Positions 26,392-35,956 of a stretch of 64,000 nucleotides of DNA are shown in pieces. Within the stretch, counting starts at the first letter, position 1; each line of letters starts with the position of its first letter. The DNA is from Sphaerotilus microaerophilus. GTDB taxonomy: Bacteria; Pseudomonadota; Gammaproteobacteria; Burkholderiales; Burkholderiaceae_C. The notes beneath the pieces were generated by a model. That model was not told where the DNA came from. It ran no database searches and saw only the letters and a list, made by a program, of their open reading frames with translations. The position numbers and the translations under genes were made by a program. The stretch lies in NCBI RefSeq assembly GCF_023734135.1, contig NZ_AP025730.1:3534001-3598000 (forward strand). Reading direction: 5' to 3'.

Positions 26392-27660
26392 GTGCGAGCC
26401 GAACTGTCCTCCACCGTCCCGCTTGGCGAAGGCCATGAGGTGGCAGCTGTGCGCCAATTGGTCCAGGTGCTGCAGAAGGCCCCAGCCTACCGCGCGCTCA
26501 ACAACGAGGCGCGGCATGAGTTCGACCGTTCGCTGGGCAGCATCCAGCAGGTGCTGGGTATGCCGCCCTTGGCGCACCAGATGGCGCCCGATCTGCGCTC
26601 GCAGCTGTCGCCAGGCGGCGCTTCGACTCCTGCCACCGCCCCAACGCCTGCAAGCAGCGGCGCCATCAACCCGGGCACTGCATCTCCCCCTGCACAGGCT
26701 GTCCAGGGCACAGGCCCGGTGGGCCGGGTAGGAGAGGTCGCTCGCGCCACGCTCAACGCCATCGATTTCCCGAGTTTCGTCGCCTCGCTCATCCAGGGCA
26801 CTTTCCAGGCCATTGTCGATGCGTCGATCCAGCAGATGGAGGCCTACGCCGAGTTGCTGAAGAATGTGGCCGGCACTGTCGACAGGTTCATGGGCGACAA
26901 CGTGTCGGACGGCATGGCCAAGGACTACCTTGCCGACCAATACAGCGGGGTGCTCGGCCGCGACACACGCGGGGGTACGGCCAAACTGGTGGTCAACCCG
27001 AACGCGGGCGCCCTTCCCAGCTTCTTCAAGGATCTGGGATTCGAGAGCGCTGACCAACTGAACGAGCAGAGCCTCAACGAGGTGGTGGTGCCGGCCACAC
27101 GGCGCCAAATGGCCGAACGGCGCCAACAGACGCTTGCGACGATGGTGCTGATGGGCATCAACCGCGTGATCGTCAAGGACGGCGAGATCAGCGCCAAGCT
27201 GATGTTCCACATCGACGCCACCGAGTCGACCAATATCAAGTTCGATCAAAACAAGGTCACCAGCGGGAACATGAGCGGCACTGCCGGCCGCAGCCCGTTC
27301 GGCGCCACCAGCGTCATGGTCAATACGACCAGCTTGAACGCTCAGAGCGCCATCAACGTGCGCGCCGACCTCACCGGCCAAGTGACTGTGCGTTTTGCCA
27401 GCGAGACATTTCCGCTGGAGCGCTTTGCCGATTCGGCCGCGATTCAGCTGATCAACAACAACGCCAAAGTGCCCGCGCTTTCGGCCCCTGCGCCCGGCAC
27501 GCTGCCGCCGGGCCAGCCGGTGGTGCCGGGATCCCCGCTGCCCACCCTTCCTTCACCGACGCTGCCGGCCCCATCTGCGCCGGCGGTGACCGCGCCGAGG
27601 CCGGTGCCGGCGCAAGCCCTGGCCTTTGACCCCTGGGCACCGGTCGGGAGCGTGTCGTGA
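26392..27660 (+). CDS. Paralogous family protein P1
   Basis: 422 aa from GTG 26392, 16 bp after the previous stop. It defines the cassette's repeated family. An N-terminal helical unit (about 15-58) and Pro/Ala linker precede the core helix at about 124-170 (IDFPSFVASLIQGTFQAIVD, then IQQMEAYAELLKN). Next come a helix-strand junction (RRQQTLATMVLMGINRVIV), a variable beta region and a conserved strand ending ASETFPLERF. The Pro-rich tail ends FDPWAPVGSVS. The helix-plus-beta layout resembles DUF2589, a weak similarity judged by eye. The next gene starts within its stop codon. Confidence 0.65.
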   Translation: MRAELSSTVPLGEGHEVAAVRQLVQVLQKAPAYRALNNEARHEFDRSLGSIQQVLGMPPLAHQMAPDLRSQLSPGGASTPATAPTPASSGAINPGTASPPAQAVQGTGPVGRVGEVARATLNAIDFPSFVASLIQGTFQAIVDASIQQMEAYAELLKNVAGTVDRFMGDNVSDGMAKDYLADQYSGVLGRDTRGGTAKLVVNPNAGALPSFFKDLGFESADQLNEQSLNEVVVPATRRQMAERRQQTLATMVLMGINRVIVKDGEISAKLMFHIDATESTNIKFDQNKVTSGNMSGTAGRSPFGATSVMVNTTSLNAQSAINVRADLTGQVTVRFASETFPLERFADSAAIQLINNNAKVPALSAPAPGTLPPGQPVVPGSPLPTLPSPTLPAPSAPAVTAPRPVPAQALAFDPWAPVGSVS

Positions 27661-27890
27661 GAACCGAGCTGGCAGACACCCTGCTGCAGCTGTTCGAGGG
27701 GATCGGCACGGCGCCGGGCTCGGGCTTGGTGGTTACCGAGGTCGAGGTCGTCATGCCGCTCGAAGTGAGTGCCGCGACGCGCGGCGAGGAACTCGTGTTT
27801 CTGGCGCAGCCGCCGCATTCGCGCTGGGAGGCGGGCTTCCTCCCGCCGGTGCAGCGGCTGCACCTGAAGCTGGCCCTGGAGGAGCGATGA
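27657..27890 (+). CDS. Small trypco2-like beta protein
   Basis: 77 aa, GTG start overlapping the P1 stop as GTGA. A short helix (LADTLLQLFEGIG) is followed by three or four strands (LVVTEVEVVMPLEVS, EELVFLA, QRLHLKLALEE). This helix-then-sheet plan matches trypsin-co-occurring domains (trypco), small domains found beside proteases in predicted bacterial conflict systems. A subtilase gene lies 1 kb downstream. The match is by pattern only. Confidence 0.5.
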   Translation: MRTELADTLLQLFEGIGTAPGSGLVVTEVEVVMPLEVSAATRGEELVFLAQPPHSRWEAGFLPPVQRLHLKLALEER

Positions 27891-27891
27891 C

Positions 27892-28887
27892 TTGGCCGAT
27901 CGCCACAACCCTGCCGGAACCGGATTCATGGTCGAGGAGTTCATCACCTCGATCACGACCCAGCTCGACCGCGTGCAGGACGCGCTGCGCATCAAGGCCG
28001 TCAACCGCCCGCTGACATACGCCCTCAAGGAACTGCATCTGGAGCTCAAGGTGTTCGTTGACATGGATCCCCAAGGACAGGTGTTGCTGCGCGCCGCCGG
28101 CCCCAATGAGGCGGGCGCCAGCACCCTGGCCATGGACTTCACGACCATCACCAAGCCCATGATCGAGGAGAACACCATCTCGCTGGCCGCCAGCCGCTCG
28201 GCCCCGCTGGACAGCCTTGGCCTGAAGCCAGAAGAGCAGATGAAGCTGGAGCGACTGGGCGTGACCAACCTTGCGCAGCTGGAACGGCTGAAGGGCTCCA
28301 CTGGCGTCAACACCGTGGCCCGCATGGCCGACGTGCCCATCGAACGTCTGCGCCGCGCGCTGCAGGCCGGGCAGCCACGGCTTGGCGGCGTGGTGGCACC
28401 GCGGCCGCCCGTGGCCATGCCTGCGCCCGTGCAGGTACCACCGCCCCCGCCGCGCCAGCCTCAGCCGCGGCCGGCGCCCGTGTTCACACCTGGACCCCGA
28501 AGGCTGCCGGTGCACTCACTGCGACCGCTGAGCTTGGACGACGAGCCCCCCTTCCCTGAAGGCCAGGCCGCCTTACCCGACCCGGCCGCGGTGCTGGAAG
28601 TGCATCCCTCCACCCGCAGTCTGGCGCTTGGCGGAAGCCACCTGCTGCACGAGGGCTATCCGCCCGAGGTGCGCCTGAATGGCGAGGCGCTGGAGATCGA
28701 GGAGCTGGACGACGATCGCCTGGTGGTGCGCCTGCCTGAGCATTTCGAGCCGGGTGCGCTGGAGGTGCGGCTGGGCGACCTGGAGCCGCACTGCTACGCG
28801 CTGGTTCACCCCTTCAGCGCCGAAGCCTACGCCGAACCCTACGTCGAAACCACCGACCCCTGGGCACCCGCTGGAGGCCGCGCATGA
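27892..28887 (+). CDS. Trypco-like / helix-hairpin-helix / IPT-like modular protein
   Basis: 331 aa if TTG 27892 is the start, which has GGAGGAG 5 nt upstream; the ATG at 27928 has no ribosome-binding site. Residues about 12-85 form a trypco-like helix and strands (VEEFITSITTQLDRVQDALR, LHLELKVFVDMD). Residues about 105-165 look like a helix-hairpin-helix (SLGLKPEEQMKLERLGVTNL). A Pro-rich linker leads to an IPT/TIG-like beta domain at about 235-315. It ends DPWAPAGGRA, sharing the DPWAP-x-G tail with P1. The stop overlaps the protease start as ATGA. Confidence 0.55.
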   Translation: MADRHNPAGTGFMVEEFITSITTQLDRVQDALRIKAVNRPLTYALKELHLELKVFVDMDPQGQVLLRAAGPNEAGASTLAMDFTTITKPMIEENTISLAASRSAPLDSLGLKPEEQMKLERLGVTNLAQLERLKGSTGVNTVARMADVPIERLRRALQAGQPRLGGVVAPRPPVAMPAPVQVPPPPPRQPQPRPAPVFTPGPRRLPVHSLRPLSLDDEPPFPEGQAALPDPAAVLEVHPSTRSLALGGSHLLHEGYPPEVRLNGEALEIEELDDDRLVVRLPEHFEPGALEVRLGDLEPHCYALVHPFSAEAYAEPYVETTDPWAPAGGRA

Positions 28888-30278
28888 AGCGCGAAGGCTT
28901 CCTCACACTCACGCTGCGCAGCGGAGTGGCCGCGGCCGCGGTGCCGGCGCACCTGGATTGCCTGTCCGGCGCCGGACGTCCCAGCCCGCGGCTGGATGGC
29001 GGGCGCATCGACGCGCTGCTGGCCCGCGCTGCCGACGGCGCGCGCTTCCGCCGCATCTTCCACGCCCGCCGTTCGCTGGGCCGGCCGGGCGAGCAGCACG
29101 TGGGCTTTGACGACACCGAAGAGGCGCTGGGCCTGTCGCGCAGCTACCAGGTGGAACTGGGCCGCAGCGACGCCGCCGCCTACGTACGCGAAGCGCTGCG
29201 CGATCTGGGCCCCGTGGAACACTGCGAAGAGCAGCAGTTGGCCTACGCCCCACTCGATGCCCATGCCCTTGCCGGTGCCGATGCGGGCCACCCACCGCGC
29301 CGCCGCGTCACACAGGCCCAGGCCCGCGCCGCGCAGCAGCGCATCCGTGCGCCCGAAGCGCTGGCGCTGGAGCCGGGCGACCCGACCGTGACCGTGGCCA
29401 TCGTCGATACCGGCGTTGTGGTGGGCCACCCCGAACTGCAGCGCCGCTGCATGGCCGGTTACGACACCGTCGACCTGGGACTGGGCCGCCTCAACGACAA
29501 CATGCGGCTGGTGGGCGACTCGCGCGGCTGGGACTACAACCCCTACGACGAGGTGGGCCACGGCTGCCTGGTGGCCGGCATCGTCGGCGCGCGCGGCTTC
29601 CGGCTGCCGCCCGGCCTGGCCGGCCTGGCGATGCTGCTGCCCATCCGCGTGCTGGCGGCGGCGCGGCGCGAGGCCGGCGGCGCGCGCCTGGTGGGCGTTG
29701 GCGCGCTGCCGGATATCGACGCCGGCATCAAGGTCGCCGTCGACCTGGGTGCCACGGTCATCAACATGAGCCTGGGCTCGCCGCGCGACGAGGCCGACCC
29801 ACACGCGGCGCTGCCGCACCAGGCTGTAGCGCGCTACGCGCTGGCGCGCGGTTGCGTGCTGGTGGCCGCGGCCGGCAACAGCGGCCGACGTGAGCAGTTC
29901 TACCCGGCCGCCCTGCCAGAAGTGATCGGGGTCGGGTCGGTCGACGCGCTCGGCCAGCGCTCGCGCTTTTCCACCTGGGGGCCCCAGATCGCGCTGTGCG
30001 CGCCGGGCGAGGGTATCGTGGGTGTTGGCCGCCACGGTTACCAGGCCAGCTCTGGCACTTCGTTTGCGGCGCCCTTCGTGGCCGGCGCTGCGGCGCTGAT
30101 GATCGCACGCGCGCGCCGGCTGGGTCGTGCGATCGACGCTGCCGGCGTGCGCCGGCTGCTGTGTTCATCCGCCCAACGCCTGCCGGGACCAGCCGAGGAA
30201 GTCGGCGCCGGCCTGCTCGATTGCCGCGCGGCGCTGCAAGCGTTGGACGCAGCCCCCTCAAGCCCTGCGAGGAGCTAA
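28884..30278 (+). CDS. Subtilisin-like S8 serine protease
   Basis: 464 aa. The full catalytic set is present: Asp175 in VAIVDTGV, His226 in VGHGCLVAGI, oxyanion Asn332 in AAAGNSG, and Ser393 in SSGTSFAAPFVAGAAAL. About 160 residues precede the catalytic domain, and no signal peptide or propeptide-type secretion signal is seen, so it is probably cytoplasmic or carried inside an assembly. It is translationally coupled to the trypco/IPT-like gene. Trypco-type domains are known to accompany proteases, which supports a functional unit. A maturation role for P proteins or hydrolases is possible but inferred. Confidence 0.85.
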   Translation: MKREGFLTLTLRSGVAAAAVPAHLDCLSGAGRPSPRLDGGRIDALLARAADGARFRRIFHARRSLGRPGEQHVGFDDTEEALGLSRSYQVELGRSDAAAYVREALRDLGPVEHCEEQQLAYAPLDAHALAGADAGHPPRRRVTQAQARAAQQRIRAPEALALEPGDPTVTVAIVDTGVVVGHPELQRRCMAGYDTVDLGLGRLNDNMRLVGDSRGWDYNPYDEVGHGCLVAGIVGARGFRLPPGLAGLAMLLPIRVLAAARREAGGARLVGVGALPDIDAGIKVAVDLGATVINMSLGSPRDEADPHAALPHQAVARYALARGCVLVAAAGNSGRREQFYPAALPEVIGVGSVDALGQRSRFSTWGPQIALCAPGEGIVGVGRHGYQASSGTSFAAPFVAGAAALMIARARRLGRAIDAAGVRRLLCSSAQRLPGPAEEVGAGLLDCRAALQALDAAPSSPARS

Positions 30279-30281
30279 TCC

Positions 30282-32276
30282 ATGGCCGCCCGAAAATCGA
30301 ACCCATCGCCGCGCCGTCCGCCCGATCCGTGGATCGAACTGCTGCTGCTGGTGCTCGACGGAAGCGCGCTGGAAGCCGATCTGGAAGGCGCCAAGCACCA
30401 GCTGCAGCAGACCCTGGAGACCGATCAAGAGAGCGCGCCCGAAGTGCTGCGCGAGGGGCTGGACACCCGCGCCTCGACGCTCCGCGCTGGCGGCCGCGCG
30501 CCACCGTCAGCTGCCTACCGGCTGATGCTCGTGCGCCTGCTGCGCCGCGCGCTGCAGGACCCAAGCATCGGCGCCACTCCTGAACAGCTCATACCACTCG
30601 AGCAGCACTTGGAGCGGCTCGACGCCAACTCCCTCCGGCCGATTGTGGGGCCGGCCTTGCGCCTCGTCATCGGCAAGCCACGCGATGGGGACTCTCGCTT
30701 TCTCAATCAGTGGCTGGTCCAGTTCATCAAGGAGACTTCCATGGCCGACTTCCATTTCGAGATCGATGTCAGTTCCGTGCCGATCCTGCGAGACGACGCG
30801 GTCAAGAACAATTACATCAATCAAGTTGAGGGTCTGCTCGACGAAATGTCGCGCTCTGTACCGGGAACCGTCAAGACGAGGAAGGAGCCGTGGGCTGCCG
30901 CCGTCATTGGCATGGTCATCCTGGACGGTGAGGTGGATCCCGCGTCGAGTGGACTGCAGGGCGCTGTGACGCGAGCCTGGCACGAGTCCATCCATAAGGT
31001 CGTCGATACAAACAAGAAGGAACGACCGCTCTCGGAAGTCTACGAGTACATCGCAAAAAAACTGCCTTCCCTCAACGGGGGCATTCAGAGCCTCTCGGTG
31101 CAAGAGTTTGCCTTTGTCGCGCGCGAGGTTATCGCCGGCGCCGAAGCCAACCCTTTCGGCCATGGCAGCTTCGACTCTGCCATTCGCATAGCGCTCGACC
31201 GCTACGTTTCCACCCGCGCCACCGGCGACTCGCTGAGCCTGCCGCCGGGCTGCCTGCCCGGCGGCACACAGAACGCGGGAGGCGACGCCGACCTGAACTC
31301 CGACAACATCCGCGTCTGCGGTCTGACCTATTCGCTGGCACTGCTGGAAAAGACGCTGGTACTGCGCGTGGCCGACCGCATCGCCGAGTTGTTCATGAAC
31401 GGTTTGCTGCCCTTCGGCCGCGATGCCGCAGGCAAGGCCATCGACGACTACTACTGGGAAACAGAGGACCGGCTGACGGAATCGCAGCGGCGCTCGCAGT
31501 ACGCGCGCATGTTGGGCATGCCAGGCGGCGAGGTGTCGAAGGAGGTGGCACCGAACAAGTCATTTGAGCAGCTGTTCCTGCGTTTCATCGCCAGTGTCTC
31601 CGAGTTCACCCGCCAGCGCGAGGTGGACCGCATGTTCAACAACCGCACCTCGCAACTTTCGATGACGGGCGAACAGGTCCGCAAGAGCGCCTTCGAACTG
31701 GCCAAGAACGCCTCGCTCTACGCCTGGGGCGGCAGCTTCTACGTGGCCACGCGCATCAACAAGCACCTGGACCGCGCCATCGGCATCCTCAACCAGCCGC
31801 AGGTGCTGAAGACCTACGCGGCCTCGAACCACTGGCAAGTGATTGAGCGCGTCGCGCAGCAGGACTTCGGCGGCGCGCCAAACTGGGTGAAGTACAGCAC
31901 CATGGCGCAGTCGGCCAATGCGCTGTTCGGTATCCTCGCCAACAAGACGGCGGCAATCTCCGACACCAGCAGCAGCAGCCCCTTCCTGTTCGACCCCAGC
32001 TTCGGCGGCGAAGGTGGTAGCGGCGACTTGGACGAGACCACCACCAACCTACTGCTGCGCAGCGTGCAGTCGTGGCTGGCCGTCAACGGCGTGCGCGACG
32101 ACCAGGTCAAGCAGTACGCGCAGCCTGTGGAGATGAACACCGCGCCCAGCCTGCCAGGCCTGCCCGGCGCTGGCGACAGCTTAGGTCTGGACGTGCTGAA
32201 CAAGCTCAAGCAGCTGACTGCCAACGGCACCCCCAGTCCCGACCAGCTGCAGCAGCTGCTGGCCCAGCTGCACTGA
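30282..32276 (+). CDS. Unknown large helical cassette protein (possible two-start gene)
   Basis: 664 aa, GAGGAGC before ATG 30282, 3 bp after the protease stop. Residues 1-150 are helical with leucine-rich stretches (YRLMLVRLLRRALQDPSIGA). An in-frame ATG at residue 154 (30741) has its own AAGGAGA 5 nt upstream and begins MADFHFEIDVSSVPILRDDA, which looks like a natural N-terminus. A shorter 511-aa product may therefore also be made, or the gene may be a fusion. The rest is mostly helical with a Ser/Gly-rich patch near residue 580. No known domain is recognised. Confidence 0.7.
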   Translation: MAARKSNPSPRRPPDPWIELLLLVLDGSALEADLEGAKHQLQQTLETDQESAPEVLREGLDTRASTLRAGGRAPPSAAYRLMLVRLLRRALQDPSIGATPEQLIPLEQHLERLDANSLRPIVGPALRLVIGKPRDGDSRFLNQWLVQFIKETSMADFHFEIDVSSVPILRDDAVKNNYINQVEGLLDEMSRSVPGTVKTRKEPWAAAVIGMVILDGEVDPASSGLQGAVTRAWHESIHKVVDTNKKERPLSEVYEYIAKKLPSLNGGIQSLSVQEFAFVAREVIAGAEANPFGHGSFDSAIRIALDRYVSTRATGDSLSLPPGCLPGGTQNAGGDADLNSDNIRVCGLTYSLALLEKTLVLRVADRIAELFMNGLLPFGRDAAGKAIDDYYWETEDRLTESQRRSQYARMLGMPGGEVSKEVAPNKSFEQLFLRFIASVSEFTRQREVDRMFNNRTSQLSMTGEQVRKSAFELAKNASLYAWGGSFYVATRINKHLDRAIGILNQPQVLKTYAASNHWQVIERVAQQDFGGAPNWVKYSTMAQSANALFGILANKTAAISDTSSSSPFLFDPSFGGEGGSGDLDETTTNLLLRSVQSWLAVNGVRDDQVKQYAQPVEMNTAPSLPGLPGAGDSLGLDVLNKLKQLTANGTPSPDQLQQLLAQLH

Positions 32277-32294
32277 CGGATCGGGAGCCCTACC

Positions 32295-33386
32295 ATGCAA
32301 GCCAGAGACACCCTGGCCCAACGCGCGCGAAGCCTGCTCGCGCAGTCGGCCCGACGGCTGGGCACTGCAGATCCGCTGGAAGACGTGGGCGCCGCGCTGG
32401 ACGAACAGCTCGACGTGCCCTACGGCGAACTCACCGACGATACGCCGCTGTCGACCCAGTACTCCGAACAGACGCCCGAGCACTTGAACTTTGTGATGCG
32501 CGCCACCGGCCGCGGCGTGACCGGTGCTGACCGCATTGAAAGTTCGAGCCAGGCGATGGCGCAGGTTGTCGACCGCCACTTCGGTCGTGCCGCGCGGCGC
32601 TGGCTGGACAACCAGCTGGAGCCCGTGCGTACCCAGGAGATGAGCCGCACCGCGTCGTGGGGAGCCGCCTTCGGCAGCGCCTTCGACCGCAACGGCCTGG
32701 CCGAGTCCTACGTGCACTGCGAGTGGGGGCCGAGCCTGGTGGATGCCCTGCCGGGCCCGCTGCACCGCCTGGTTCGCACCGTGGTGGACAACATGCCGGG
32801 CCTGCATCCGGTGATCCTGTCAGTGCGCTGCGGGCGCTCGGCCGGGGCGCAGCAGCTGTCCTTTGAATCGGAGCGGCCACTGGCACTGGCCGCGCTGCAG
32901 CCGCTGATGGATCAGCTGGGCCTGGGCCACCGTCACGCCGGCCTGATGAGCGCCGTGGCCTTCATCCTGGGCGCGCGCTTCGTGCTGCCGGCTGAGGCCG
33001 CAATGCTCACGCTGCGGCCGCTGCGTCAGGGCGTGGAAATGCGCCTGGACGTAAGCCTGGACGCCATTCCCGACCTGCCCTCGCAGCTGATGGCCCTGAC
33101 ACGCTTGCAGATGACCGAACGACCACGCAGCGTGCAGGGCATGGACCGCTGGCTGATGGCGCTGACGCCGGACGGCTACCCCGGCCCCGGCACGGTGTCG
33201 GTGCTGTCGGTGTGGGTGCGGCCCGACCTGCCGGCGCGCGTGGCGCTGTACCTGCGGCCGGCCTCGCTGGACCCGCGCCTGGAAGGCCTGCGCCAGCCGG
33301 CCGCGCCGCGGCCTGCCGCGCCGCCCGTGCGCCAGCCCGAGCCCGTGGCCGGGCAGGCGCTGTGGTCCTCGTCGGCCTGGGCCTGA
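32295..33386 (+). CDS. Unknown cassette protein
   Basis: 363 aa from ATG 32295, 18 bp after the previous stop. An N-terminal helical region is followed by a mixed alpha/beta body (ADRIESSSQAMAQVVDRHFG; LRPLRQGVEMRLDVSLDAIP) and a Pro/Ala-rich tail ending SSSAWA. The same (A/S)WA end occurs in the gene at 35957. No signal peptide or membrane segment. The family is not recognised. Confidence 0.65.
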   Translation: MQARDTLAQRARSLLAQSARRLGTADPLEDVGAALDEQLDVPYGELTDDTPLSTQYSEQTPEHLNFVMRATGRGVTGADRIESSSQAMAQVVDRHFGRAARRWLDNQLEPVRTQEMSRTASWGAAFGSAFDRNGLAESYVHCEWGPSLVDALPGPLHRLVRTVVDNMPGLHPVILSVRCGRSAGAQQLSFESERPLALAALQPLMDQLGLGHRHAGLMSAVAFILGARFVLPAEAAMLTLRPLRQGVEMRLDVSLDAIPDLPSQLMALTRLQMTERPRSVQGMDRWLMALTPDGYPGPGTVSVLSVWVRPDLPARVALYLRPASLDPRLEGLRQPAAPRPAAPPVRQPEPVAGQALWSSSAWA

Positions 33387-33421
33387 GACCCTGAGACCTT
33401 GCGCACCGAGGGAGTTGCACC

Positions 33422-34696
33422 ATGACACCTGCCGCCGCCCCGAACGACCGCCTGCTCGGCGACATCCGGTCGCGCGTGCGGCAGGCGCTAACGCGCAGCA
33501 GCGCCTTCAATGCCCTGCCCGCCGACAAGCGCACCGAGATTGCCCACAACACGGTGCGCGCCTTCCACTACATCCTGGGCGGTGCCGACGGCCAGTCGCG
33601 CCCGGGCTCGGTGGAACTGGGCGGCAACGTCGGCGGCTATGCGCCGCTGGCCGAAGCGCAGGCCAGCCCGGCCAAGCCCGCGGCACCGCAGCGCACCATC
33701 GTGGCCAACCAGCCGCCGCCGCTGGGCGAGGCCGCTCGCCGCGGCGGCGACGCCATGGCCGACCTGATCCAGGAGGTCGACTTCCCCTCCTTCGTCGGCG
33801 GCCTTGTCGACGGCGTCTTCAACTCCATCGTCACCAGCTCCATCAAGCAGATGGAGGCATATGCCGAGCTGGTGAAGAACGTGAGCAAGTCGGTCGACCA
33901 GTACATGAAGGACAACGTCAGCGAGAACAACGCGCGCGACTACCTGGTGCAGAAGTACCCCGAGCACCTGGAGATGGACCTCTCGGGCGAGTCGCCCAAG
34001 CTCAAGCCGCGCGAGGGCGCCGACGAATCCAACATGCCCGACTTCTTCGCTGACCTGGGCCTGAAGTCGCCGGTGGCCAGCCTCGACCAGGACACCGCCG
34101 AGCAGCAGCTGATGCCCGCCGCGCGCCAGCGCATCGCGATGGACCGCCAGCAGATGCTGGCCACCATGGTGATGATGGGCGTGAACCGGCTGGTGGTGAC
34201 CAACGGCACCATCGAGGCCTCGTGCCTGTTCAAGCTGGACACGCGCGACACGCGCGTCCGCGACCGCACGCGCACCGCCGGCGGCTCCTGGGGCAGCAGC
34301 TCGCACGACGAATGGGGCGGCAAGGGCGATCACACCTACGAGGCCGAGCGCAAGGAGAACGACTGGATCAAGAGCGGCAAGTACTCGGGCAACTCCAGCT
34401 GGTACAGCGGCCACACGCGCGACAGCAACGCGCAGTTCAGCGTGTCCACCGTCGACACCAACAAGAACGAGGAGGAGATCAAGCTGCACGCCGAGCTCAC
34501 GGGCAAGGTCAAGCTCAACTTCAAGAGCGACTACTTCCCGATGGAACGCATGATCGACGCGCTGCAGATCAACCAGATCCGCGACAAGGTGCCCGCCACC
34601 GCGCCCGCTCCGGTGGCGGCCGTTCCCGCCGCGCCGCCGCTGCCGCCGATGCCGCCGCTGCCCTCCGTGCCTGGCGTCACCGTGCCGGCACGCTGA
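33422..34696 (+). CDS. Paralogous family protein P2
   Basis: 424 aa. The N-terminal unit (residues about 8-55) ends in AFHYILGGADGQ, shared almost exactly with P3. The core helix begins near residue 120 (VDFPSFVGGLVDGVFNSIVT) and continues IKQMEAYAELVKNV and QYMKDNVSENNARDYL. The middle motif is RQQMLATMVMMGVNRLVVTN. The variable beta insert is Ser/Gly/Tyr-rich (about residues 285-345). The conserved strand is KLNFKSDYFPMERM, followed by a Pro-rich tail. P2 and P3 look like a recent tandem duplication. Confidence 0.7.
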   Translation: MTPAAAPNDRLLGDIRSRVRQALTRSSAFNALPADKRTEIAHNTVRAFHYILGGADGQSRPGSVELGGNVGGYAPLAEAQASPAKPAAPQRTIVANQPPPLGEAARRGGDAMADLIQEVDFPSFVGGLVDGVFNSIVTSSIKQMEAYAELVKNVSKSVDQYMKDNVSENNARDYLVQKYPEHLEMDLSGESPKLKPREGADESNMPDFFADLGLKSPVASLDQDTAEQQLMPAARQRIAMDRQQMLATMVMMGVNRLVVTNGTIEASCLFKLDTRDTRVRDRTRTAGGSWGSSSHDEWGGKGDHTYEAERKENDWIKSGKYSGNSSWYSGHTRDSNAQFSVSTVDTNKNEEEIKLHAELTGKVKLNFKSDYFPMERMIDALQINQIRDKVPATAPAPVAAVPAAPPLPPMPPLPSVPGVTVPAR

Positions 34697-34710
34697 GCCG
34701 AAAGCCGACC

Positions 34711-35940
34711 ATGCCCACGCCACCGGACGACCGGCTGCTGCCGCTGATCCGCCAGCGCGTCAAGCAGGGCTTGCTGGCCAGCCCCGCGTATGCGCGCATG
34801 AGCCCCGAGCAGCGCCTGGGCGTGGCGCGCGACACCGTGCAGGCCTTCCACTACATCCTGGGAGGCGCCGACGGCCAGACCTGCCCCGACCAGGTGACCG
34901 TGGCCGGCCGCACGCCGGTGTCGGCCCTGGCCGAAAAGCGCGTGCTGCCCGAAGGCGACACCGCCGGCCAGCGCTTCGGCGAAAGCGGCGCGGTGGCCGC
35001 GCAGCAGGGCGGTGACGCCTTCACCGAGATGGTCCAGAAGGTCGACTTCCCGCAGTTCGTGGCCGGGCTGATCGACGGCGTGTTCGGCGCCATCGTCAAC
35101 TCGTCAATCCAGCAGATGGAGGCCTACGCCGAACTGGTGAAGAACGTCAGCAAGTCGGTCACGCAGTACATGAAGGATAACGTCAGCGAGAACAACGCGC
35201 GCGACTACCTGGCCGACCGCTACCCCGAGCACTTCGAGATCGACATCAGCGGCGACAAGCCGCGCGTGCGCCAGCGCCAGGGCTCCAGCGAGGAGAACCT
35301 GCCCGACCTGCAGGGCGACCTGGGCCTGCCCGACCCGGTGAGCTCGCTGGACGATGACGTGATCGAGGAAAAGCTCGTGCCCGCCGCGCGCCGCCGCATG
35401 GCACTGGACCGCCAGCAGCTGCTGGCCACGATGGTGATGATGGGTGTCAACCGCCTGGTGGTGACCAACGGCTCGATCGAGGCCTCGTGCATGTTCGAGC
35501 TCAACACCACCGACGCCGTGCGCCGCAAGATGAAGCAGGAGCGCTCGGCCGACTGGCACTCGCAGAACAAGGCCGAGTCGGGCTACTCGGGCAACTACAG
35601 CAGCTCGCGTTCGGGCTTCCTGGGCCTGGGCGCCAAGCGCAAGTACAACGCCAGCTGGTACGGCAAGTCCAGCCACGAGGACACGGCCAACTTCTCGGTG
35701 TCCACTACGCGCAGCGAGGACTCCGAGGCCAAGGTGCAGATGCACGCCAAGCTGGCCGGCAAGGTGAACGTGCAGTTCAAGAGCGATTACTTCCCGATGG
35801 AACGCATGGTCGACGTGATGCAGATCAACCAGATCCGCAGCAAGACACCGGCCGGCCAGGACGTCAATGCCGTACCTGGCACGCCCGGTGCGTCACCGGG
35901 CGCCAAGGCGCCGGCCCCTGCGTCCGCGGTGGCGCGCTGA
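34711..35940 (+). CDS. Paralogous family protein P3
   Basis: 409 aa from ATG 34711, 14 bp after P2; the longer open frame lies inside P2 and is not used. It has the AFHYILGGADGQ N-terminal unit, core helix from about residue 111 (VDFPQFVAGLIDGVFGAIVN), MLATMVMMGVNRLVVTN-type middle motif, a Ser/Tyr-rich insert (YSGNYSSSRSGFLGLGAKRK) and the conserved strand QFKSDYFPMERM. Most of the divergence from P2 is in the acid/charged segment before the middle motif and in the insert, suggesting exposed loops. Confidence 0.7.
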   Translation: MPTPPDDRLLPLIRQRVKQGLLASPAYARMSPEQRLGVARDTVQAFHYILGGADGQTCPDQVTVAGRTPVSALAEKRVLPEGDTAGQRFGESGAVAAQQGGDAFTEMVQKVDFPQFVAGLIDGVFGAIVNSSIQQMEAYAELVKNVSKSVTQYMKDNVSENNARDYLADRYPEHFEIDISGDKPRVRQRQGSSEENLPDLQGDLGLPDPVSSLDDDVIEEKLVPAARRRMALDRQQLLATMVMMGVNRLVVTNGSIEASCMFELNTTDAVRRKMKQERSADWHSQNKAESGYSGNYSSSRSGFLGLGAKRKYNASWYGKSSHEDTANFSVSTTRSEDSEAKVQMHAKLAGKVNVQFKSDYFPMERMVDVMQINQIRSKTPAGQDVNAVPGTPGASPGAKAPAPASAVAR

Positions 35941-35956
35941 AGACCGGAGACGGACC

